NCBI GenBank assembly: GCA_021464415.1 | Contig: CM038469.1 | Span: 13,742,501 to 13,806,500 of the forward strand | Length of the DNA stretch: 64,000 nt | DNA from: Lonicera japonica | Lineage: Eukaryota; Streptophyta; Magnoliopsida; Dipsacales; Caprifoliaceae | Reading direction: 5' to 3' | In this document: positions 1 to 10,604 of the stretch, piece by piece | How the letters are laid out: each line of letters begins with the position of its first letter | How positions within the stretch are numbered: the first letter of the stretch is position 1 | Notes under the pieces: generated by a model | What the model was told of the DNA's origin: nothing | Databases searched by the model: none | Seen by the model: only the letters and a program-made list of their open reading frames with translations | Made by a program: the position numbers and the translations under genes

Positions 1-329
1 GTGCTCAAGTCAAATAGGGACTCTTAATTTGAGACAGAGGAGGTAAATTATCTTGAAGTGGTCTCTTACTCCACAAAACATGTTGCAGGCGTAAGACAAT
101 CCAATAAAACAACCACATTAACCCTCTTCACATCTTTGTTCCTTCACATCTTTGGTTTTATCCTCAAAATAATAGCATCCCATCTGTACTTCATTTTCGG
201 GAGTACCCCAAAAACAGGACTGGATCCTTATTCTATTAGGCCTTCTTATCCAAAGGGTAACTGCGCACTAAAGTAAAAGAAGATTGATGAAAGGAGAAAA
301 CTTGCGAGGGGAGGCAATCATGCAGGTAC

Positions 330-407
330 CTTGGCATAGCAATTGGGATCAGGAGAGTGGTTAGCGAACTTCAATTTGTCACCCTTCCGAAAAGCATCGA
401 GAACATA
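330..407 (-). CDS. CLF: CLF exon 16 (SET catalytic motif)
   Basis: 78 nt encoding [18 protein letters not shown] and PDPNCYAK. The NHS motif forms part of the SET active site. The donor is GTACCT. No further CLF coding sequence was found between here and base 1, so the last exon is outside the window. Confidence 0.94.
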
Positions 408-3400
408 CTGCAAAAGAAAATCCTATGATTCACAATACTCTGGAAAAAAAAGGTAATATCTTTAGCATTACTATGAATCAAAAGTTCTATCAGGTATCAT
501 GCCTGATCATTCAGATTGAATAGGAACGAGGAATTTTCACGGTCATAGATTTTTCCACGCTTGTCCGCTTCACGATGTGAGATCAGTTCGCCAGTGTACT
601 CGCCTAGGTATTCGTGTTTGCTTACACTATTCTGGAGTTGCAAAAGATTAGTATCTAGCAAGAGAGGGAAAAAAACACAATGGTGTACTTTGATATTTTT
701 ATTACCTTCAAGAAAGCTCCCCAACCAGATACATCTGATCTTCCCAGTAACACCTGTACATCAATTAGTTTCAGAAAATCAGTACCCATTAAAAAGAATT
801 GATCTATGAAATGGAAAGGGAAAATAAGTGAAAAAGAAAACTACCCTTTGTTGTTGTTTAAGGAGAAGCTTCATATTCCTACATCCATTATTATCACCTC
901 TTTGCCAAGGAACACCAAGAGTGCCATCACCGCAACTGCAAAAGCAAATTCAGTAAGATTGAAACGAATGAACTTGCACAAATGAGAGGGAAAAAGATTA
1001 GCGGTGTCAGTGGAGAAGTGAACACATAAAGAGAATTATGATTGTGCATGCAAAATTGCAAATAAGAATTTAAAATGAAAGGCTGAAATGTTATACAAAG
1101 CCTGTTCTATAAACAAGCAAAACTTATGTTACTGCCTTCAGAATGTTTTCATAATATTATCACAGATTACATAATAAAAAAATATATATCACAAGACGAA
1201 GACAGAATATCTAAACACTCTTTAGTTTTAAGACCAAAGAGAGTTTTTGGTCCCATCTATGTAAACAAACAAGGATTAGGCAATTTGTGCGCTCTTATCA
1301 TTTTTAATCAAACATGTCAAATATTGCTAAATACAATTTATTGGAACAAAAACAAGTAAAACGGTTTCAGATCAATTTAGGCCTTGACTTCAGCCACAAT
1401 TCTTTCCAAGTTCATCATCTATATTTGACGTAAAGTGATTTTAACTGTCATACTCCCTCTTTATTTTGTCTTTTATAATTCACTTTTGGCTTTTGTTTTC
1501 TACTTGTTATTCTACACAATTCTAAGATACTATTTTTTGAATTTCCTTTATCACTCCTTAGTATCCAGACCACTTATAGCCCTTGACTAATCCACAAGGG
1601 TGCATTTAGACTCTCAAATCTGTAATATATTAGTCATTAATTCTGTATTTTTATTTTTATTTTTGGAAGCCTCCAGAACTTGTTTCCAATGATTTCTATA
1701 AAGTGGTGGAAGAAACCCTGATAAACATTTAACATCTCACCTGATCCAGCAATTCCGGCAAACATCCGGATCACATTCTCTACCGGCAGCAAAACACGGA
1801 CATTGACGACTTCGACATTGACTTTTAGCGCAATGACAGCCTCTGAATCGATTTTTGCAACTCCTTGGACATCTAATAAAATAATTACACAAAATGAAGG
1901 TATTATATTCCAGATTACAGGTTATACCAAAAAAGGGACTACATAAAAATTAAACAGCCTAAAAAAGCCACAATGTCTTACCCACAGTATTTTTCACAAC
2001 AGGTCCCACTCACAAGGCAAGGACACTCCTTTCCACATGCAGATTGACACCCACATGGGTTGTATTGCCGACACGGCTGATCTTTCCTCTCTGAGATCCG
2101 TTTCCTAATTGAATGGTATCCAGCTGACTTCCATGTATATTTTAAGCGCCGAACTCTACCTCTCCGACGTAAAAATCTCGATCTTCTTCTTAGTCCACCA
2201 CCCTAATGTGCATCACCCAAAAACCAAATGAAAATTAACAAAATAAAAAGAGTTACTGATTAGGATCCACTGCATCTTACAGGACAAATAAAAAATACTG
2301 ACCACATTTTCATTACCGTCGACCTTGGAACAGCCTTCAACTAGAGATGTCCCATCTTGTAATTGAGAAATCATCTCAGAGCCATTCATGAGCTGAAATA
2401 CCTCACAACATGTCTTCATGCCATTCATAAGATTCCTAGCTATTAAACAGCTACAATAATCAGAGGAGAACCCACGTTAGAGAAATAAACGAGCTGGAAC
2501 CAAACTATCTAAAGGCAAAAATATAAAGCATACGCAAAAGAAATATGAAGCAAGTTTCTTGGACAAATTGAAGTTTACGTTGCACATTATATGATTTTGA
2601 AAATATTTAACTACTACTTGAACATGAACAGGTTTGTTCAAAAAAATAAAATAATAAACAACATGCGCGGAGAGTGGTGGAGGCAGGATTTAGACCGATG
2701 GGAGCCAGGTTAGCACTACAATACAATTTTTTTAAGCAATATAGTCATGTAGATGAAAAATGTAGGATGTAATTACTCCCAATGTCTCATAAAAACTCTC
2801 CATTTCTTTTTCGGGACATCTGAAATTAGGAGACTTATCTTTGAGACATAATCATATCATCAGAAATGTACTCATCATAGAGACATAATCATATCATCAT
2901 AAAATTTCTCATACAGACCGGTCTATACGGACTGGACCTTTAACGACATTTTTTCATTATTAAAACATCTCCCCAATGTTTTTGCAACGGAAAACCGTCG
3001 CTAAATATCCCCAATCTATACGGATTGGTCTATATGAGAAATGTACTCATCATGTCATATCTCATTGTAATAAATAAGTTTTACTGTTCATAATTAATTA
3101 GATCGTAATAAATAATATATTGATAAGAAGCAATATAAATTTTCTTACCCATCAAGATGGTAAAAAAAACATGAAGTAGAGGAGCAGAACTAACCTTACA
3201 GTTTGAAAACTTATGGAAAAAGTCCAAAACACATATATTACTACATCCAACCCAGAATTTGCTGAAATCCCCCCCCCCCCAGGGGGGCGGAGAAGAAGAG
3301 GGCAGTAGGTCAGAAATTCCAATTACCAAATGGATAATGGTTCATCAGGACTTGTGTAATTAAGCTACCACCATTAAAGATAAATCTACAAATCAATTGT

Positions 3401-6400
3401 ATACTTAATCATTGAAATCCCCTCCAACTTAGAAGACAGTTGATAGACACTTTTTCTTTTCTTTTTTTGCTTCCTTTTTTTGGCCTGAATAGACAGCACC
3501 TTGACTATGTAAAATTAGTGCAATAATGCAGCACTATCCTCTCACGTGTTTAAGATAGAAGTCAAACAATATAAAGAAAATGTTAGGTGTCACAAACAGC
3601 TGGAAAAATTTTGAAGCATCTTCAAAAGTACATTTCCTCGAAAAAGATAAAAAAAATCAACGGTTAATCCACACCATTCATTTTCTGAAAATGGATTGTG
3701 AGGAGGACATGAGCTTATTCAAGCAAATCTTAAGATAAGTTTGCATTCAAAGACACACAATCATAGATTATCGCCAACCTGCTACAACTTAATTATAAAT
3801 ACATAAAATACTAACAACCCAAATTAGGGCAAAAAATGAAGCAACAAACCTGCTTCTGCCAAAAATCTCCACACCTTTTTCGAAGAGGGCTTTTTCAATA
3901 GGTTTCCAAGACTTGCCTTCACTTGCATCTTGTTTATATATGTTCTCATCCACAAACTCTTCTTTCTTAAAGGTGTCATCACAAATAATCTCCTTTGATA
4001 GACAATCAGGAACTTTTACCTGAACAAGTTTGTCACCATCCATAACTGGAGATTCTTTCCTCCTAGACCTTCTAGAACTTGGAGATCTCACTTTCTGTGA
4101 AGAAGAAGTAGTTTCTTCACTTTCTTTACGTGAGTTAGAGCGAAGATGCATCTCTCTTGAACCAAGACTTCCACTAGCAAGAGAATCGGAGTCTGAAGCC
4201 ATTTTCTTTTGCCTTTTCCTCATAGCAACTAGAACTTGCTCAACAATTCGTTTGCTATTCCTTTTACGAATCCCACTTTTTTCCACAAGCTTACTCTTAG
4301 GCGGTGATGAGGAGTGATGAGGCATAGTGACTTCATGTATGGATCTAATCTCCGAGTCACTACTCTCTTGCAAATTTCTTGCATTTGATGAAGCACTTTC
4401 ACTTTGGCAAGCCTTTGCCCTCTTTCGTAGAGATGGACCAACGGATTTTCCCCTCAATATTGGAGCCCCAGCACCACTAGACAGGACAGCAGTTTCTTTA
4501 GGATTCACTCGCCGGGGAGAGCTCGGTGTAGCATTACCTTCTGACATTAGGACCTAAGATGAGTAGAAGCTTGTGAGGTACTCGCATAGTGTGTTCATCA
4601 ATAGCCCAAGGAAAGAGATGACAGCTACTGTATTGAAGTAATCATATACCAAGAACATTTTTATTTGATCTAAACAGTCAAAATTAAAGAAGTTACCAGG
4701 CGATAACAATGCCGACCACAAGGCGCATTTTCCTCCTCTGAGCAACTCCATGGAAGTTGTTTCTCAGCCTAATTAGAATAATGAATTTAAGCCGCCAAAC
4801 TAATCCCATATAATAGAAACTTGCAAATAGTGTATGATCAACTTACAGGAAAGATAAGGTCCTGTGAACATCCATGTAATCTACAGTCAAATACCTACCA
4901 GTAAATGCAAAAACAGCCACAGAAAGTTAGTGAAGGGAAGATCAGAGATTGCACATAAGAAATACAGATTGAACGAGAAATAGGATCTCGCTTACAAGAC
5001 ATCGACGACAAAATAGATTGTCAAACGAATCAAGAGCTGCATCCAGATCTTTATCGAGAAATGAATTTGCAATGCCTTCAATATGCCCATTGCTATAACC
5101 CCCTACATTATCCCTCTTAATAAGAACTTCGTATCTTGCCTGTACAAGGTTTTTGATGGTGGTTCATCTCTGTAAAGTCAGCACAAAAGAAAATGGGAAA
5201 CAGGAACAGGGTTTCCACTATGACCAGTTTTATCAACGTTCTAAAAATCAAGCCCACCTAGGCCCTGCAAAGGTGCTCGGCATAATGGGTGATGTTTTTC
5301 ACTCCGTTTTGCTTTGGAAATTATTTTAGTCGATCTTTGAATTATGGGAAATGTTTGGTTAGTAAACTCTTATACCTTTTTAAGAAGTAAAATTTGATTT
5401 CTTATGGTATTATATTTTGAAAAACAAATAATTGACCACCTAGACCAAGACAGCGGCGCTCAAGGCAACCATCCTCCCACCTAGCACTTTTTAGAACACT
5501 GGTATTTATAAGATAACAAATGCAGAACAAACAAGCATAGGTGCATGACAAATATATATGTCTGCCTAAACCTTGTTCAAGTAAAGCGCATACCTTGATT
5601 TCAGATGATTTTCTAGACAAGCAATGCGCCAGTATATCCAACACAGCGTCAGATAAACCAAATTCTTTAATGGTCATTCTAGCACAATACATAAAAGTGC
5701 AGTAAGAACATGTTCTTTTATTTTCTCAAGGCATTTATATTCATATGAATGTGAAAAGATAACAATAATGTCAGATAATACAATTTATGTAATATATTAC
5801 TACGTCCAAAAGGAATGAAAAACTTCTCGATAAGATATGTTTAGTGTAGGTTATGAGGGGCTCAGGGCTAAAAAGACATGATTTACCACCTCTGGCAGTT
5901 TGTTTCTACATTGAAAGTTATGTTTAAGTTCATGAAGATGGATTTCATGTACATGTTTAGCCGAGCCGTTTTCTTGTAATTGGAAAAAAGTAGGCTTTAA
6001 CAGTAAGTGAGAGGAGGAGTGGGGGATGTTAAACTTTGTTGCTACTTGCTAGTAATACCATAATCAAGATAAAAGCAAAGAGGACATGAAAATCACCATT
6101 ATTTTGTAATCACAGAAAAAGGGAAATAATATGAATATTGTATATTTCGACTAATATTTGCCGAATATAACCCAAACAGCTCAAGCTTGAACAAGAATTT
6201 CTACACTTTTGAAGGGGGAAGCTTGAGCTGTATGGGTTATATTCAGCAAATATTAGTCGAAATATACAATATTCATAATAGAATTTCTACACTTTTGAAG
6301 GGGGATATAAATAAGAAGAAAAGGCAGTTTCTTTCTCTTTTTACCATTTTCTTGGGGTTGGGGGGAATGAATCTAGTGAAAAGTATTTGAAAGATTCTTT

Positions 6401-9400
6401 TTCATATAAACTTGTTATATGGTGTCATGAACTTGCAGTAAGGAGAAGATATGTGCTGTTTGGAGTTGCAGTAAAAGCTACTTTTCAGGTATAAATGGAA
6501 AAATAATGAGAAAATGGATTATATGACAGCATCAGATAATACAACTAACCGAAGAATGTAATCTTCAGAGTCGACAAATTCTCTCTTTTCTTCATCATCG
6601 TCAATCGCTTCTTCCTCACTGTCACTGCAAATTAGAGCTTCACCCCCAGTTTGATCATAATATATCCTCCTTCGACCTAATACAGATTGGTCTTCCGTCA
6701 TTCTTTGGTTTCTGCACTTTTATAATACATAATCAGCAATTTCCCACAAAAGCCATGTATGACATCTAAAAAAATTAAAATACTACAACCAATAAATATA
6801 TGACTATGCTTTTTTTCATATGCATGACAACTTTACCTATCCAAGAAGATCCATGTAGTATAGGGAGGTAATTTTTTCACTTGCGAAAGCTTGATGGGTC
6901 TAACCGCATTCTTGACTGCAATACTAGATCCTAGAAGAATCGCTGACGGGGCATGTCCACCTTCTTGGGAACTGCTGCTGTCATTCTCCCCGTTGCTTCT
7001 ATCAATACCATTTTGCATATCAATTGCATCTTTTTGCCTCTTGGTCAATAAATCTACACTTCTGTCAGCATCAACAATCTTATGGTTTTTTCTTTCTAGT
7101 GACAACTTACAAAAACCGCTAGTAACATCACTCAACTTTTGCCGATTTTCTTCCATTCTTTTCTGAAAGAAAAATGGTAAACAATTCTCAATAACATATC
7201 AGGAGAAATGCTTCCTAATTAAAATTGACTAAACCCAGCAAGTCAGCATTTGACAACAACTCAACAGTTGTAAGAATGTACCTTTATATGAACAACACGG
7301 TCAATGGCAACTTGTTTCTTCAAACATTCAATAACCGATGAAATATCCGGAAGCACTGGACTTGCTTCTTCTAGTCTCTCAATCTGTGCCAAGTTAACAG
7401 GGGGACAGAATATCTATTATTTTCTTTGCTTTATCCGGCAACTAGTAGAAAGTTTTGAAAAACTTAATGGAAAATGAACATGTGTGATCAGCTTTGTATA
7501 CAAAAAAGCAGCTGTATGACAAAAATATATACATATTACAGTATCAGTAATTGAACAAAATTGAAGCAAAATGCACGAATAATTTTAAGTGGGAAATACA
7601 AATGGAGAAATATATTATAGTCCAGAGAAACTGAGAATAAGAATGGAAGACACAGACAGAAAAGTAAGTTCAGATTTCAAAGTGACACAGCATGCTAAGT
7701 GCCTGGCGCGTGTTTTACCTAGTGTAATCCAAGCTAACTAGACATTTGTATCTTTTTATCTATGTTTAATTTGGGTATAGAAAGGGTATTCTTAAAATTT
7801 CCTTGTTTGCAGGCCATGAAAATTTGTGTAGCCGTGTAGGTTCATGGCTGATTATACCCTTTTTTTTTCCTGCAGGAAGGGGGTTGTTAGACTTATTTTC
7901 AGGTCTATAGTAGCCTCGAAGTCCTGACTCCGGTGCTTAATTTTTGGTATAAATAGTTGTTAGAATCGTATGATACGAGATACGAAACGTACGATTCGAT
8001 ATGATACACAGCAAAAAAGATACGGAATCGGTATGACCATATGAGAATCGAAATTGATAGTGAATTGGTGTGTATCGCGATTCACGTTCGATTCTTTTTT
8101 TTCTCAAGTTTGGGCCTGGCTTCTCAGATTCGGGTCAAGTTTTATCAGGCCAAACGATAAAAAGGATCTTTTTTACTCCTCATTTTAAAAACTTTCTACC
8201 TAAATAATATTCTGAAGTCTTTGAAATTAAGAAAGCAGTATTTGTTGGAGACTTGGAGTTCAAACGTCAAAGTGCAAAGCCATTTCTTTTCACAATCAAA
8301 CATGTAACCCTTTTCACTATCAAACACAAACTCCCAATTCTGTTCAGAATCAAACACCCTTCTGTTTTCACGTTCAAATACAACCCCATTTCACAATGAA
8401 CACGAACAGAAACCCAAGTTCCTTTTCCCGATCAAACACAAACCCCACTTTCTCTTCACAATCAAACATTTGGCGCTCTATTGCTTTTATACTTAGCTGG
8501 ATCTGGACCCACATTTTTTCCTTTAAGGGCAAACGTCTTGCCATTAGACAATGTAATCATATCCTAAGATTAGTTTTTGTTTCTAATTTGCTTTAATACT
8601 TATTCAAGAGTTTTATAAATATCATTTAAAAGTTTTACAATGAATCGCACGATACGATTCACGATATGCGATTCATAGGTTTCGATTCGTGATACGATTC
8701 ACGATTTGACAAAGGCTATCCAACAGGACCAACACCATAATATACCAGTTGAACCTTTCTAGTTTGTGAAGGGTTAAGTAACCATGATCTGTGATTTTTC
8801 CTTAACCTTGCGAGTTGCGAGAGTGAAGAATGGATCCTAAGATTCGTGGCATTTTCTTAGACAAATCTCTTTATTTCTTCTCTTTTATCCTTCGTTCTTG
8901 GGAATGAATGTTTTTGGTTATAGTCCAATTCAAACATCAAAATCACAGATCTTAGCCCATGTGCAGAGGTGCAACTAATTGAGTTTAAGCACAAAAAGGT
9001 TAGCGACCTGTTTGTCCACGTGATGACAAAGACTACTATTCCTGTCCTAATTACATTATGCATAATGCACTAAATTTGCAGTCCGAAATAAGTTGTATAC
9101 TTATTACTTCTACCAAGGCTCACTGGCTCAATAGTTGGTACTTATAGTACAAAAAGGATCCTGGAGCATATATTAGAATCACACACACATCCCCCAAGGG
9201 CAACACATTTACAAAAACTATGTTAGGAATTTCTTCAACATATGCAGCAAACTCTCAGGCATTCTATGAGCTCTTTAAATTACAAATGGAGCTATCTAAT
9301 ATATCTCTGACTCTAAGTTGGCACTTCTTTTGTTGTTTGAATCTAAATTCTGAATCTGAAGTCTAAGAGTGAACCTGAAATTTTTTCTTTCCTATCAAAA

Positions 9401-9883
9401 TGTGATATCTAAGTAGACCTTAAGCATATTACTTTGACCATTTTGCCCTCCTTTTTTTTAGAGTATGATGAGTGTATGACCAAAAGCCTTACTTGAGGAC
9501 AAAATATAGTATTATACAACTAGGCAAACTTCACCACGATTCAAAGCGTATTAAGAGGTTACATCTGAATTTTTCATCAAAACATGCACATTAACTCAAT
9601 TCTCTGAAGTCTGAGTTTTGGCTATTCAGACTTAGGTTCAAAACAGACTTAGGTGAATCAACTAGCATAGATATCTTACTTTCATGTGTGGTAACAAGCG
9701 GATAAATTCGTACCAAGAACATTGAGCAAAATAAATAAATAAAAACGCGGTGATCTGGACACAGTAAGAAGCTAAAAGTCATGCATTGATTTAAACGAGA
9801 AAATGGAGTACCGTAGTCCCGTCGGGAGGCTCCGATCTGTAAACGGTTGCCGGAGCTGAAGGCGAGAACTTGGACGACGACAT
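330..9883 (-). CDS. CLF: CURLY LEAF-type PRC2 histone H3K27 methyltransferase, exons 1-16 (3' end outside window)
   Basis: Catalytic E(z) subunit of plant Polycomb repressive complex 2, which trimethylates H3 lysine 27 in the nucleus. Sixteen exons were assembled from GT/AG boundaries with consistent phase; they encode about 854 residues. In order: an N-terminal SSS..SEPP stretch, the E(z) block with [20 protein letters not shown] and [20 protein letters not shown] (about residues 155-220), [17 protein letters not shown] (about 290), a basic Ser-rich linker, the SANT-like region with EKGVEIFG and SCLIARNL (about 560-590), the Cys-rich CXC block (about 660-740) and SET motifs [14 protein letters not shown] and FANHS (about 775-850). 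The motifs fit CLF better than its paralogue SWN. The segment holding the final SET ELFYDY motif lies left of base 1. Odd points: exon 7 is one base too long, and the intron after exon 15 begins with GC. Introns account for most of the gene; intron 1 is 2.4 kb. Confidence 0.93.
503..631 (-). CDS. CLF: CLF exon 15 (SET domain core), GC donor
   Basis: 129 nt encoding [19 protein letters not shown] and [11 protein letters not shown]. The exon has to end at CAG before a GC dinucleotide (502-501), because exon 16 continues the protein directly and no GT is nearby. This is a probable GC-AG intron. Confidence 0.92.
706..753 (-). CDS. CLF: CLF exon 14 (SET domain start)
   Basis: 48 nt encoding [21 protein letters not shown] is the first SET motif and lines the S-adenosylmethionine pocket. 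Confidence 0.93.
845..935 (-). CDS. CLF: CLF exon 13
   Basis: 91 nt encoding [15 protein letters not shown] and [13 protein letters not shown], joining the CXC and SET domains. The exon ends AGG|GTAGTT in phase 0. Confidence 0.93.
1741..1872 (-). CDS. CLF: CLF exon 12 (second half of CXC domain)
   Basis: 132 nt encoding [20 protein letters not shown] and [11 protein letters not shown], nearly invariant in E(z) homologues. All expected cysteines are present. Confidence 0.95.
1982..2202 (-). CDS. CLF: CLF exon 11 (basic region and first half of CXC domain)
   Basis: 221 nt encoding [20 protein letters not shown], then a Cys array [19 protein letters not shown] and CCEKYCG. These are the zinc-binding cysteines of the pre-SET CXC domain. 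Confidence 0.94.
2303..2450 (-). CDS. CLF: CLF exon 10
   Basis: 148 nt starting with the Cys codon of [20 protein letters not shown], the second half of the SANT-like region. The donor is GTCAGT. It is separated from exon 9 by a 1.4-kb intron with several small repeats. Confidence 0.88.
2904..3042. repeat. Small foldback element in CLF intron 9
   Basis: The 32-bp ends 2904-2935 and 3011-3042 are inverted copies with a few mismatches (ATTTCTCATAxAGACC...). A 17-bp direct repeat AGAAATGTACTCATCAT occurs at 2862-2878 and again at 3037-3053, overlapping the right end. It looks like a miniature inverted-repeat element; its family was not recognised. Confidence 0.6.
3850..4553 (-). CDS. CLF: CLF exon 9 (basic linker and start of SANT-like region)
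   Basis: 704 nt, the largest exon, fully open. It encodes a Ser/Lys/Arg-rich, probably disordered linker with nuclear-localisation-like runs ([19 protein letters not shown]), then [19 protein letters not shown], which begins the SANT-like region. It ends in phase 2 at a GTTTGT donor. Confidence 0.9.
4697..4768 (-). CDS. CLF: CLF exon 8
   Basis: 72 nt encoding AEKQLPW and an [12 protein letters not shown] segment of the CLF Cys-containing linker. In phase 0 it matches the family, which shows that the frame was meant to be 0 when leaving exon 7. Confidence 0.85.
4847..4895 (-). CDS. CLF: CLF exon 7, one base too long
   Basis: The reading [11 protein letters not shown] is clear, and the GGTAG acceptor and GTAAGT donor are good. 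The exon is 49 nt where 48 are needed to join exon 8 in frame. The extra base sits just after the SQ codons (around 4859-4862). As written, the join reads into a stop at the first codons of exon 8. No alternative donor or acceptor nearby repairs this. A sequence error or a true lesion are both possible. Confidence 0.8.
4996..5139 (-). CDS. CLF: CLF exon 6
   Basis: 144 nt, 48 codons, ending in the conserved [14 protein letters not shown]. The acceptor is TACAG and the donor GTAAGC, both in phase 0. Confidence 0.9.
5594..5678 (-). CDS. CLF: CLF exon 5
   Basis: 85 nt encoding [20 protein letters not shown] then SRKSSEIK, ending AAG|GTATGC in phase 0. This fits the CLF segment after DYIxR. Confidence 0.9.
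6131..6276. repeat. 58-bp-arm hairpin in CLF intron 4
   Basis: Arm 6131-6188 is the reverse complement of 6219-6276 with about two mismatches, around a 30-nt loop. The loop sequence GAATTTCTACACTTTTGAAG is repeated in direct orientation right after the second arm (from about 6281). The CLF pre-mRNA would fold into a long stem here. It could be a foldback MITE, a template-switch inverted duplication or a young small-RNA precursor. Confidence 0.85.
6550..6711 (-). CDS. CLF: CLF exon 4
   Basis: 162 nt encoding [26 protein letters not shown] and an acidic EEE..DDDEEK run, the hallmark block of plant E(z) proteins. The donor is GTTAGT. The following intron contains a long hairpin at 6131-6276. 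Confidence 0.93.
6837..7162 (-). CDS. CLF: CLF exon 3 (start of E(z) conserved block)
   Basis: 326 nt after a pyrimidine-rich TTTCAG acceptor. It ends in the near-invariant [13 protein letters not shown]; the Arg codon is split across the intron (phase 2). The upstream part ([24 protein letters not shown]) aligns with the CLF-specific N-terminal region. Confidence 0.93.
7282..7383 (-). CDS. CLF: CLF exon 2
   Basis: 34 codons between a CAG acceptor and an AAG|GTACAT donor. It encodes [18 protein letters not shown], the N-terminal coiled segment of CLF. Both ends are in phase 0. Confidence 0.88.
8285..8470. repeat. Degenerate minisatellite in CLF intron 1
   Basis: About five diverged copies of a roughly 33-35 bp unit around TTCACAATCAAACACAAACC. 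It lies between two blocks (7970-8095 and 8638-8708) rich in GATACGATTC/GAATCGTATC palindromic motifs, so the whole 7.97-8.71 kb stretch may be one inserted element. Confidence 0.5.
9812..9883 (-). CDS. CLF: CLF exon 1 (start codon)
   Basis: The ATG is at 9883-9881, and 24 codons run to a GT donor at 9811. The encoded Ser-rich start followed by RSEPPDGTT matches the N-terminus expected for CLF, which supports this start. Exon 1 ends in phase 0. Confidence 0.85.
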
Positions 9884-10314
9884 TGCCGGCGGCGAAGCTG
9901 GTTGACCTTGTTCAGCTGGATTTGGCAATGGAGGTACAGTTGAAGATCAGATAGATATTCATGTAAGAATGAAATGCGAGATTTACGGAAGGAGGATTTG
10001 GCGGGTGTAAAGTTTGAAACCCTAGAATTTGAGATTGGGGCCGAAAGTTAGAAGGCTCCTTTTTGCTTCTTCTCTGCCGGTGGAATTATCCATTTGTTTG
10101 AATAAAAATGAAGTATTTGGTGTGGGTGGCCTTTTTTTTAATTGGGGTTGAGTGTGAAATGGGCTTTGGGAGGAATATTTATTTAATTAGTTTGGGGGGA
10201 ACGATGAGAGTTGGCCTTTCTTTTGAATTGTTGTCCCAAGTTATAAATTGTATAAACTTAAATAATTTTTTTATTGAAAATTGAAAGAAAAAAAAAAACA
10301 GAGAGAGATACATA
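9884..10314. other. CLF upstream region (5' UTR and promoter side)
   Basis: GC content drops away from the start codon. A purine-rich leader is followed by AT-rich DNA with a poly-A/T tract near 10262-10300. A 5' UTR is expected in the first 100-200 bases, but no TATA box or transcription start could be assigned. Confidence 0.4.
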
Positions 10315-10604
10315 GGTGTTGTTTGGTTGGGTTTTAAAAAATATTTTGGACATTTTAAAAATATAAAAGCTATTTGGTTCACCCATTTTAAAAATTTTGT
10401 TCAAAGTAAAAATAATCTTTTTTATTTATTTTTTCTTTTGTATTTTAGAAAAACTTTAAGAAATGAATAAAAAACAAATATTATATTTTTTGTAAATTAT
10501 AAAAATAGTGTACCATATACAAATCTAATTGAAAAACAGTTTTAAAAAACTATACTTGAAATAAATTTTAAATTCAACATTTAAAGCTCCAACCAAACAG
10601 AACC
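10315..10604. mobile_element. 290-bp MITE with GGTGTTGTTTGG-type termini
   Basis: The left end GGTGTTGTTTGGTTGG and the reverse complement of the right end, GGTTCTGTTTGGTTGG, match at 14 of 16 positions. The interior is AT-rich and non-coding. The flanks read ATA and TAT, so the target duplication is unclear. The termini resemble PIF/Harbinger (Tourist-type) ends. Confidence 0.6.

Noticed and set aside
4030..4557. Open frames on the plus strand opposite CLF exon 9
   Set aside because: They mirror a strongly matching CLF exon on the minus strand and have no recognisable domain.
330..9883. Assignment of the gene to SWINGER instead of CURLY LEAF
   Set aside because: The N-terminal [16 protein letters not shown] segment, the MTEDQS and [10 protein letters not shown] wording and the long linker fit CLF; SWN differs at these places.
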